From positions 248,001-312,000 of the forward strand of contig JAKLJG010000003.1 in assembly GCA_023151255.1 (NCBI GenBank): a stretch of 64,000 nt of DNA, given 5' to 3'. Under the pieces are notes generated by a model. The model searched no databases. It saw only the letters and a list, made by a program, of their open reading frames with translations, and was not told the origin of the DNA. This document shows positions 36,361 through 44,661 of the stretch, in pieces. The translations under genes were made by a program, and so were the position numbers. Source of the DNA: Cyclobacteriaceae bacterium. GTDB taxonomy: Bacteria > Bacteroidota > Bacteroidia > Cytophagales > Cyclobacteriaceae. Numbering within the stretch: position 1 is the stretch's first letter; every line of letters begins with the position of its first letter.

Positions 36361-38340
36361 TTAAAACGCCAGCAAATCTTCAATCTTGTTTTTCAGTCGT
36401 CCTTTAGGCAAAAAGTTTTGTTCAAGTGTGGATGCAAAGGGGATGGGCGTATCCAGGCTGGCCACACGCATTACCGGGGCATCCAGGCAGGTAAAGCAAT
36501 GTTCGGTAATCCAGGCGCTGATTTCCGCACCAATGCCCCCGGTAAGTGTATCCTCATGCAAAATGATTACGCGGCTGGTTTTCTTAACGGATTCATAAAC
36601 AGTTTCGGTATCCCACGGTAATAACGTTCGCAGGTCGATAATATCCGCAGAAACTTCAGGCATACCTTCCAGAATTTCTTTAGCCCAATGCACACCCATG
36701 CCATAGGTGATGATGGATAAGTCGGTACCCGTGGACACCGTTTTTGCTTTTCCGATTTCGAGGGTATAGTAATCATCCGGTATTTCTGCTTTTATCGATC
36801 GGTACAACAATTTGTGTTCGAAGTACATTACCGGATTTGGATCCTCAAAGGCTGCGCACAGCAATCCCTTGGCATCGTAGGGAGTTGAAGGATAAACGAT
36901 TTTTAATCCCGGAGTATGAAAAAACCAGGCTTCGTTGCTTTGCGAGTGAAACGGACCGGCCGCAGTGCCGGCACCGGTGGGCATGCGCACCACCACATCG
37001 GCCGGCTGCCCCCAGCGCCAATGCGCTTTCGCCAGGTTATTTACAATTTGAGTGATCCCCTCTGATACAAAATCGGCAAACTGCATTTCCACCATGGCTT
37101 TCATTCCTTTAATGGAAAGCCCCAGGCCGGCACCGAGTATAGCCGATTCGCAGATGGGCGTGTTTCGTACACGGTCTTTGCCAAATTGCTTTACAAACCC
37201 ATCGGTAATTTTAAATACGCCACCGTATTCGGCAATATCCTGGCCCATCAGCACCAAATTGTTATAGCGCTCCATACTTTGTCTTAAACCATCGCTGATG
37301 GCATCAATAAATCGTTTTTCAGATTTTTTTTCAGACGAGGGTGTGATGATGGCGTGTGTAAAAGGGGCATAAACATCCTGAAGTTCCTGTGTGGTATTGG
37401 GTTGGGGAGATGTTTCTTCAAATGCAATGGCCAGGCCTGATTCAATTTCTGTTTTAATTTTTTTCCGAATAGTTTCTGTTTTCTTCTCCGTTAGGATGCC
37501 CTCACTAAGTAGATACTTCTCGTAGTTATCTACCGGGTCTTTCTTTGCCCATTGCTCCAACAGTTCCTTCGGCACGTATTTAGTGCCCGAGGCCTCTTCA
37601 TGGCCGCGCATGCGGAAGGTAATGCACTCCAGAAGAACCGGCCTTGGATTTTTGCGGATATCTCCGGCAAGTTTGGATATGGTGTTGTAAACCTCAAGCA
37701 CATTATTGCCATCCACCTGTATGCCTTCAATGCCGTAACCAATAGCTTTATCTACAAAACTTTTACAGCGAAATTGTTCGTTGCTTGGGGTTGACAGGCC
37801 ATAACCGTTATTCTCAATCACAAAGATGACAGGCAAATCCCATACGGCCGCCACATTAACCGCTTCATGAAAATCGCCTTCGCTGGTGCCGCCATCACCA
37901 TTGAAAACAGCCGTAACTTTTTTTTCTCTCTTCAGTTTGGTGGCCAGTGCAATGCCATCGGCTACACCGTTTTGCGGGCCTAAGTGGGAGATCATACCCA
38001 CAATATGGTATTCGTTACTGCCAAAATGAAAGGAGCGATCGCGCCCTTTGGTATAGCCGCCCATCGTTCCTTGCCATTGGGCAAACAGCCGCTCGAAGGG
38101 CATCTTCCGCGAAGTAAACACACCCAGGTTGCGGTGCATGGGTAATATATATTCGTCAGGCTGCAGTGCTTCAGTTAAACCAACGGCAATGGCTTCTTGC
38201 CCGATGCCACTAAACCATTTGCTGATTTTATTTTGCCGCAGCAGGATCAGCATTTTTTCTTCAATGAGGCGCGGACGAACAAGGGCTTCGTAAAGATGAA
38301 TGAGCTTAGCAGAGTTGAGATTTTGTTTGTCAAAATTCAT
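36361..38340 (-). CDS. 2-oxo acid dehydrogenase E1, fused alpha+beta subunits
   Basis: 661 aa; alpha half 'GDGGTSEGDFHEAVNVAAVWDLPVIFVIENNGYGLSTP' (ThDP) and beta half 'GMKAMVEMQFADFVSEG', 'ILHEDTLTGGIGAEISAWI'. Confidence 0.93.
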   Translation of the reverse strand: MNFDKQNLNSAKLIHLYEALVRPRLIEEKMLILLRQNKISKWFSGIGQEAIAVGLTEALQPDEYILPMHRNLGVFTSRKMPFERLFAQWQGTMGGYTKGRDRSFHFGSNEYHIVGMISHLGPQNGVADGIALATKLKREKKVTAVFNGDGGTSEGDFHEAVNVAAVWDLPVIFVIENNGYGLSTPSNEQFRCKSFVDKAIGYGIEGIQVDGNNVLEVYNTISKLAGDIRKNPRPVLLECITFRMRGHEEASGTKYVPKELLEQWAKKDPVDNYEKYLLSEGILTEKKTETIRKKIKTEIESGLAIAFEETSPQPNTTQELQDVYAPFTHAIITPSSEKKSEKRFIDAISDGLRQSMERYNNLVLMGQDIAEYGGVFKITDGFVKQFGKDRVRNTPICESAILGAGLGLSIKGMKAMVEMQFADFVSEGITQIVNNLAKAHWRWGQPADVVVRMPTGAGTAAGPFHSQSNEAWFFHTPGLKIVYPSTPYDAKGLLCAAFEDPNPVMYFEHKLLYRSIKAEIPDDYYTLEIGKAKTVSTGTDLSIITYGMGVHWAKEILEGMPEVSADIIDLRTLLPWDTETVYESVKKTSRVIILHEDTLTGGIGAEISAWITEHCFTCLDAPVMRVASLDTPIPFASTLEQNFLPKGRLKNKIEDLLAF

Positions 38341-38380
38341 ACACAATAGAAAGTAGCAAAGTTAAGAGCTGAGAACAAAC

Positions 38381-38410
38381 TTGTTTATACGTATATATGG
38401 TTTAATTTTG
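38381..38410 (+). promoter_or_regulatory. Putative Bacteroidota promoter with operator-like palindrome for the TA operon
   Basis: TTG (38381) -N19- TAATTTTG (38403-38410), exact TAnnTTTG; TATACGTATA palindrome 38386-38395 within spacer. Confidence 0.6.
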
Positions 38411-38428
38411 TACGTAGCTTAAGTAAGT

Positions 38429-38668
38429 ATGGAAGAAGTTAAATTAACTTTGAAACTTAAAAAGCGAACCATTGAGAGGGGTAAGCGCTTTGCCCGAAAG
38501 CAAAAAACGAGTTTATCGAAAATGATTGAAAATTACCTGGATAAGATAACGCAGCAGGAATCGGATGAACTAACCCCGCTGGTCAGGAGTTTGTCCGGTG
38601 TATTAAAAGGTAAGTCGCTTGATTATAAACGCGGATACTCCGACTTTCTCGATCGGAAATACAAGTAA
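38429..38668 (+). CDS. DUF6364-like antitoxin
   Basis: 79 aa; 'MEEVKLTLKLKKRTIERGKRFARKQKTSLSKMIENYLDKI' ribbon-helix-helix-like; TAATG overlap with PIN gene. Confidence 0.85.
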   Translation: MEEVKLTLKLKKRTIERGKRFARKQKTSLSKMIENYLDKITQQESDELTPLVRSLSGVLKGKSLDYKRGYSDFLDRKYK

Positions 38669-39084
38669 TGGATCGGGCGTTTGTCGATACGGACATTATT
38701 CTTGATTTATTGGCCGAACGCAATCCGTTTTATAAAAGTGCTGCTATTCTTTTTTCTAAAGCCGATAGAGGCGACATTACATTATGTGTATCAACTCTTA
38801 GCTTTGCCAATACACAATTTTTGCTTCGCAAAAATTTTTCGGAACGTGAATCCAGAAAAATTCTAATGGGCTTTAAAACACTGGTTCATGTACTGGCAAC
38901 AACAGATAAAGTAATTGACCGCGCATTAGCTTCAGGATTTTCTGATTTTGAGGACGCGGTTCAATACTACACGGCATCGGAAAATAATGTGAACTTACTG
39001 CTTACAAGGAACCTTAAAGACTATAAACTTGCAAAGATTCCGGTAATGACGGCTGAGGCTTATATAAAGACAATTGAATCATAG
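38668..39084 (+). CDS. PIN domain toxin
   Basis: 'MDRAFVDTDIILDLLAERNPFYKSAAILFSKAD' and 'GFSDFEDAVQYYTASENNVNLLLTRNLKDYK' PIN acidic motifs. Confidence 0.9.
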   Translation: MDRAFVDTDIILDLLAERNPFYKSAAILFSKADRGDITLCVSTLSFANTQFLLRKNFSERESRKILMGFKTLVHVLATTDKVIDRALASGFSDFEDAVQYYTASENNVNLLLTRNLKDYKLAKIPVMTAEAYIKTIES

Positions 39085-39085
39085 T

Positions 39086-40333
39086 ATGATTTCGTTTTCT
39101 GAGTTCAGGCTAGACAACGGACTACATGTCATCGTCCATGAAGATCCGACCGTGCAGATTGCCGTGCTAAATATATTATACGATGTCGGCTCGCGCGATG
39201 AGCGCCCGGATAAAACGGGGTTTGCTCACTTGTTCGAACACCTGATGTTTGGCGGTTCAGTGAACATTCCCAACTATGATGAGCCCCTTCAGTTGGTAGG
39301 CGGTGATAATAATGCATTTACCAATACTGACATCACCAATTATTACCTGACTGTTCCGGCTACAAATATTGAAACCGGCTTTTGGCTGGAGAGCGACCGC
39401 ATGCTGGGACTATCGTTCAACCCGAAGGTGCTGGATGTGCAACGCAAAGTGGTGGTTGAAGAATTTAAGCAACGCTACCTCAATCAGCCCTATGGCGATG
39501 TGTGGCTGAAACTACGGCCGCTGGCGTACCAGGTGCATCCCTATCAATGGGCTACCATCGGTAAAGAGCCAGCTCATATTGAGGCTGCCACGCTTGAGGA
39601 TGTAAAAGATTTTTTTTATACGCACTACATTCCAAACAATGCGGTACTGGTTGTAGCCGGTAATGTAACCGTTGACCAGGTGAAGAGTTTATCGGAAAAA
39701 TGGTTTGCCCCGATTCCTGCAGGTAAAAAAAAGATGCGCAGGTTGCCACCCGAGCCTGCACAAAAACAAAAGCGTGTGCTGGAAGTTGAAGCGGAAGTGC
39801 CGGCCAGTGCACTTTATATGGCCTGGCACATGCCCGGAAGGTTTGATTCGGAATTTTATGCCGTGGATCAGCTATCGGATATCCTGGGGCGTGGCGAATC
39901 AAGCCGGTTGTATGCTCAGCTGGTAAAAGAAAAGGAGCTATTCACTTCAATATCGGCCTACGTATTAGGTTCAATTGATCCTGGCTTACTCATTATCAGC
40001 GGAAGACTAAAAAGCGGGATTTCCACCTCGCAAGGTGAAGATGCTGTGTTGGAAGTGATTGATGAATTGATTAAAAACGGTGTAGGTCAACATGAATTAC
40101 AAAAAGTTAAGAACCAGGCTGAAACAGCTTTGGAGTTTGATGAGGTAGAAGTGATGAATCGTGCCATGAGCCTGGCATTTTCATCGCTATCCGGTGATGT
40201 GGGTCTTGTAAATCGCGAGAAGGATTTAATCAACAACGTATCCATCGAAACGATTATGGAAAAAGGAGAAGAAATTTTGAAAGAAGAAAATCTTTGTGTG
40301 ATGCACTACCGTTCAAAAGCCGAAGCAGCATGA
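39086..40333 (+). CDS. M16 family (insulinase-like) zinc peptidase
   Basis: 'GFAHLFEHLMFGGSVN' HxxEH motif; start ATG 39086 is 1 nt after the PIN stop. Confidence 0.95.
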   Translation: MISFSEFRLDNGLHVIVHEDPTVQIAVLNILYDVGSRDERPDKTGFAHLFEHLMFGGSVNIPNYDEPLQLVGGDNNAFTNTDITNYYLTVPATNIETGFWLESDRMLGLSFNPKVLDVQRKVVVEEFKQRYLNQPYGDVWLKLRPLAYQVHPYQWATIGKEPAHIEAATLEDVKDFFYTHYIPNNAVLVVAGNVTVDQVKSLSEKWFAPIPAGKKKMRRLPPEPAQKQKRVLEVEAEVPASALYMAWHMPGRFDSEFYAVDQLSDILGRGESSRLYAQLVKEKELFTSISAYVLGSIDPGLLIISGRLKSGISTSQGEDAVLEVIDELIKNGVGQHELQKVKNQAETALEFDEVEVMNRAMSLAFSSLSGDVGLVNREKDLINNVSIETIMEKGEEILKEENLCVMHYRSKAEAA

Positions 40334-40809
40334 ATATCCGGATAGGCTTCGGTTTTGATGTTCACCAACTGGAAGTGGGCCGGGAATTCTGGCTGGGAGG
40401 AATAAAAATCCCTGCCGATAAGGGCGCTACCGGCCACTCCGATGCCGATGTACTTATCCATGCCTTATGCGATGCCTTGCTGGGCGCTGCCGGTTTGCGC
40501 GACATCGGTTTTCATTTCCCGAACAGCGATCCGCAATGGAAGGGTAAAGACAGCAAACATTTTTTAACTGAAGTTGTGCGCATGCTATATGCAAAGGGGT
40601 GGCGGGTTGGTAATGTGGATTGCACGGTTTGCCTGGAGCGGCCAAAGATAAATCCGCATATTCAGTCCATGCAGGCCGTGCTGGCGCCATTGCTGCAACT
40701 ACCTGCCGATGGCGTTAGCATTAAAGCCACCACTAATGAAAAACTTGGCTACGTGGGCCGCGAAGAGGGCGTGTGTGCGTATGCCGTGGCATTGATTGTA
40801 AAAACCTGA
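40330..40809 (+). CDS. ispF: 2-C-methyl-D-erythritol 2,4-cyclodiphosphate synthase
   Basis: 'MNIRIGFGFDVHQLEVGREFWLGGIKIPADKGATGHSDADVLIHALCDALLGAA'; ATGA overlap with M16 gene. Confidence 0.97.
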   Translation: MNIRIGFGFDVHQLEVGREFWLGGIKIPADKGATGHSDADVLIHALCDALLGAAGLRDIGFHFPNSDPQWKGKDSKHFLTEVVRMLYAKGWRVGNVDCTVCLERPKINPHIQSMQAVLAPLLQLPADGVSIKATTNEKLGYVGREEGVCAYAVALIVKT

Positions 40810-40815
40810 GCAACG

Positions 40816-41880
40816 TTAATTTTCGGCTCCACTTCCGAGCAAAACTGACCACGTTTTTAAAGATGGAGTTCGGTCGGCAATTATTTTAATGATGCCCAAA
40901 AACGGGATGAAGAGAATAAGCCCGGCCACCCCCCACAACACGCCCCCGATAACAATGGCGGCAATGGTAACCAATGCGTTAAGTTTCAGGCGGCTGCTTA
41001 CGGCAAGCGGAAAGATTACATTTGCCTCCAGGTATTGAACTACTGCGAACACGGCAATAACACCAAGGGGGTACCAAATGGAGTTATACGTAATCCAGGA
41101 AATGGTGATTGGCAACAGTGCAGCAATAATAATTCCGAGGTACGGAATGAACGTGAGGATGGAAGCCGTAAAGCCGAATAAAACCGCATGAGGAATTCCA
41201 ATTAAGTAAAGCCCCAAACTATTCAGTACACCTACAATCAGATAAACCAACAGCATACCTTTAATAAAATTGTAGTAGGATTGGATGCTCAGGTGAAGGA
41301 TTTCGCGGATATGCTCCTTGCGCTGCGTTGGAAAAAGCCGGTAAAGCACATCAACCCACCGGTCGCGATGATAAAGAATCAACACAACGTAAACCGGAAT
41401 TAAAATAAACAACACGCCTGAGATTGTTCCAGCAGAAATGGTTTTCCTGATAAAACCCATAGCATCAGTTCCGGAATGTTGGCCAAGATTTTTCAGCCAT
41501 TCGTTTTGTTGTTCAGCGCTAATGTTTAATTCCTGCGTAACCCATAGGCTGAATGTATGGAATGTTTGCAGCAGTTTATCCTGCAAAGTGGTCCATTCTT
41601 TAAGGAAGCTCAATAACTGGAATGTAAATAAATAAGCGATGGCGCCAACCAGTATAACGATCAGTGACAGACTGAGCAGGATAGCCGTCATTTTGTTTAC
41701 CCGATGTTGCTCAAGCCAGATGCAAATAGGATAAAGGATGCAACTAATCAACAAGGCAAACGATAACGGAATAAAAAGCGGCCTGCCGATGTAGAGGATA
41801 ACTCCGCCAAAAGCAATATATTGTAGAATATGCAGGTAAGAAACCTGTGTAGTTGCTTTACTTATTTTCATTTGGACCAA
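40816..41880 (-). CDS. AI-2E family transporter
   Basis: 'GIPHAVLFGFTASILTFIPYLGIIIAALLPI' and 'LEANVIFPLAVSSRLKLNALVTIAAIVIGGVLWGVAGLIL'. Confidence 0.92.
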   Translation of the reverse strand: MVQMKISKATTQVSYLHILQYIAFGGVILYIGRPLFIPLSFALLISCILYPICIWLEQHRVNKMTAILLSLSLIVILVGAIAYLFTFQLLSFLKEWTTLQDKLLQTFHTFSLWVTQELNISAEQQNEWLKNLGQHSGTDAMGFIRKTISAGTISGVLFILIPVYVVLILYHRDRWVDVLYRLFPTQRKEHIREILHLSIQSYYNFIKGMLLVYLIVGVLNSLGLYLIGIPHAVLFGFTASILTFIPYLGIIIAALLPITISWITYNSIWYPLGVIAVFAVVQYLEANVIFPLAVSSRLKLNALVTIAAIVIGGVLWGVAGLILFIPFLGIIKIIADRTPSLKTWSVLLGSGAEN

Positions 41881-41907
41881 TGTAAGCGAAAAGCTACCTC
41901 CGTAACT

Positions 41908-42579
41908 ATGATAGAAATCATTTTAACAGAAGACGGATCGCATACAATTAAGAATCATACCCTGAATGAAACCTACCATTCGGTGCATGGCGCCCTGAAT
42001 GAGTCATTACATGTATTTATAAAAAACGGCCTGGAATTTATTCTTGCCCGATCACCTGCCGAAATAGCGGTACTTGAAGTAGGCTTCGGCACGGGGCTAA
42101 ATGCCTGGCTAACAGCTAAACACATGGCAGGCACCAGGGTTAACCTACACTACCTGGCGCTTGAGTTCCATCCGCTCAGTGAATCGGTTTGGTCGCAATT
42201 AAATTATGCGGCTACAACTGATGATCGAACCTTGTTTAACGAGCTTCACCGCATTTCATGGAATGAACCGGTGCCTGTAACTCCGGAATTTTTAATTCAT
42301 AAGATAGCCAAATCGGTATATGATTTGGAACTGACCCAATCATGCATAGACCTTATTTATTACGATGCCTTTGCCCCGCAAAAGCAACCCGACATGTGGA
42401 CGCGTGATATTCTTGCAAAAGTGGCCTGTTGGCTGAAGCCCGGTGGCGTAATGGTAACCTACTGCGCCAAAGGGCAGGTGAAACGCGACTTGAAAGCAGC
42501 CGGCCTTACCGTTGAAACCCTTCCGGGCCCACCCGGAAAACGCGAAATGATTCGGGCCATAAAAGAACCAGGACGTTGA
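41908..42579 (+). CDS. mnmD: tRNA 5-methylaminomethyl-2-thiouridine methyltransferase (MnmD-type)
   Basis: 'ETYHSVHGALNESLHVFIKNGL', 'VLEVGFGTGLNAWLT', 'YDAFAPQKQPDMWTRDIL', 'GGVMVTYCAKGQVKRDLKAAG'. Confidence 0.92.
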   Translation: MIEIILTEDGSHTIKNHTLNETYHSVHGALNESLHVFIKNGLEFILARSPAEIAVLEVGFGTGLNAWLTAKHMAGTRVNLHYLALEFHPLSESVWSQLNYAATTDDRTLFNELHRISWNEPVPVTPEFLIHKIAKSVYDLELTQSCIDLIYYDAFAPQKQPDMWTRDILAKVACWLKPGGVMVTYCAKGQVKRDLKAAGLTVETLPGPPGKREMIRAIKEPGR

Positions 42580-42640
42580 TCATTATTTGATTGAAGGTTG
42601 TTACTTTAAATCCTATCTTCCTCGCGTTAAACCTATTGCT

Positions 42641-44632
42641 ATGAGAACTGTGTCATTGCTGCTTCTTTGCTCGGTGGCAGTGTTTGCGCAAAATGCCTGG
42701 ACACCCGCTGAAATGATGAAATTTAAACGGCTGACTTCGGCTGTTCTATCTCCTGATGGCAAACGTATTGCCTACACAGTCTCGGTTCCGCTGATGGAGG
42801 GTGATAAATCGGAATTCCTCACCCACATCTGGGTAGCAACTACCGATGGAGGCAGTAACCGGCAATTTACCTTTGGCGATAAATCATGTAGCAGCCCGCA
42901 GTTTTCGCCCGACAGCCGGTGGCTGGCGTTCACCTCTTCACGCGGCAGCGACCGAACCCAATTACATCTTATCTCATTAGAAGGCGGAGAAGCAGAACAG
43001 ATAACAAGTCAGAAGAATAATGTTGGACAGTTCGCCTGGTCGCCCGATGGCAAACGTATAGCCTTTATCATGACCGACCCGCTTACTGAACAAGAAGAGA
43101 GAAACAGGAAAGAAAAGCGGGATATGGAGATAGCGGATACCTACAAAAACGCACATATTTATACAGTAAGTTTAACGAAAAATGCCAGGGGCAAATACCC
43201 GGTAAAGCGACTTACCGGTGGCGATTTTCATGTGACCGATTTAACCTGGTCGCCCGATGGAAAGACAATTGCTTTTGCCCACCAGGTGAATGCTTCACTA
43301 AACGAATGGCCCACAACTGATATTAGTATAGTACCCTCTGATAGCGGAGCTGTAAAAAAACTGGTGGCGAACAAAGGCCAGGATGCCAATCCTGTATATT
43401 CACCCGATGGCCAGTGGCTTGCTTTTTTTTCGGGCGGTGATGCGGTAAGCTGGTCGGGTGCAAACAATGTGTACATTATACCTGCTGCTGGGGGCACATC
43501 TAAAAAACTGGCCCCTACATTTGACGGCAGTTTTCAGCTTCTATCATGGTCGGCCGATGGCAAAAGCATATTTATTTCTGAAGCGTATCGCACTACCCGG
43601 GTCGTATATGCTCTGCCGGTTGACGGCAAGCCGCCAAAAATGATTACACCCGCTGAGGGCATGTACACCAATGCCACCTTTAGCAAAGCAACTGACCTGA
43701 TGGCATGTGTTTACCAAAACTCATCCGTACCTCCCAATGTGTATGTAATGAACTTAAAAGATATGAAGCTGCGTAAAATTTCATCCGTCAATGACGATTT
43801 TGCCGCAAAGCCTCATGCCAAAACAGAAGTCATTTCATGGAAATCGAAAGACGGAAAATATACAATTGACGGCCTGCTTACTTATCCGGCTAATTACCAG
43901 GCCGGCAGAAAATATCCGCTTATCCTGAATATTCATGGAGGTCCTGCCGGAGTTTTCACCCAGAATTATACAGGAGCAAGTACCATCTATCCATTGCAGG
44001 CTTTTGCCAGCGAAGGTTATGCTGTGCTGCGACCAAATCCGCGGGGAAGCTCAGGCTATGGTGTTGAATTTCGCCAAGCCAATAAAAATGACTGGGGCTT
44101 TGGCGATTATGACGACATCATGGCGGGTGTTGATAAAGTTATTGCTGATGGCATCGTTCATCCGGATAGCTTATGCGTTACCGGGTGGAGTTACGGTGGG
44201 TACATGACTTCGATGATTATCACAAAAACCAACCGGTTTAAGGCCGCCATGGTTGGCGCAGGCGTTACCAACCTGATAAGCTTTACCGGTACGGCTGATA
44301 TTCCCGATTTCATACCCGACTACTTTGGCGGAGAATTGTGGGATCGAACCGATGTTTACGCCCGGCACTCGGCCATGTTTGCTGTAAAAAATGTAAAAAC
44401 ACCGACCCTGGTTATACACGGAGAACGCGATTTACGTGTGCCTATTTCGCAGGGTCAGGAGTTATACATGGCTTTGAAAAGGTTGGGTGTAAAAACACAA
44501 ATGGTTTCGTACCCGCGCACGCCCCACGGTCCGCAGGAGCCAAAGTTTATTCAGGATATTGCCGAGCGGGTTATTGACTGGTTTAATCAGCACAACCGCG
44601 GACGAACCGGAAAAAATACAGGTACGAATTGA
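42641..44632 (+). CDS. S9 family (S9B/C-like) serine peptidase with WD40-like beta-propeller
   Basis: Signal 'MRTVSLLLLCSVAVFAQ'; TolB-like 'SPDGKRIAF' repeats; 'CVTGWSYGGYMTSMIIT', 'IHGERDLRVPISQGQELYMALK'. Confidence 0.94.
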   Translation: MRTVSLLLLCSVAVFAQNAWTPAEMMKFKRLTSAVLSPDGKRIAYTVSVPLMEGDKSEFLTHIWVATTDGGSNRQFTFGDKSCSSPQFSPDSRWLAFTSSRGSDRTQLHLISLEGGEAEQITSQKNNVGQFAWSPDGKRIAFIMTDPLTEQEERNRKEKRDMEIADTYKNAHIYTVSLTKNARGKYPVKRLTGGDFHVTDLTWSPDGKTIAFAHQVNASLNEWPTTDISIVPSDSGAVKKLVANKGQDANPVYSPDGQWLAFFSGGDAVSWSGANNVYIIPAAGGTSKKLAPTFDGSFQLLSWSADGKSIFISEAYRTTRVVYALPVDGKPPKMITPAEGMYTNATFSKATDLMACVYQNSSVPPNVYVMNLKDMKLRKISSVNDDFAAKPHAKTEVISWKSKDGKYTIDGLLTYPANYQAGRKYPLILNIHGGPAGVFTQNYTGASTIYPLQAFASEGYAVLRPNPRGSSGYGVEFRQANKNDWGFGDYDDIMAGVDKVIADGIVHPDSLCVTGWSYGGYMTSMIITKTNRFKAAMVGAGVTNLISFTGTADIPDFIPDYFGGELWDRTDVYARHSAMFAVKNVKTPTLVIHGERDLRVPISQGQELYMALKRLGVKTQMVSYPRTPHGPQEPKFIQDIAERVIDWFNQHNRGRTGKNTGTN

Positions 44633-44661
44633 TTGGATGGCTCGGATTTGATTATTTGTAG

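Noticed and set aside
23991-44632. The two S9 peptidases as a duplicated pair
   Set aside because: They belong to different S9 subfamilies (S9A prolyl-oligopeptidase type and S9B/C propeller type) with dissimilar N-termini; not a recent duplication.
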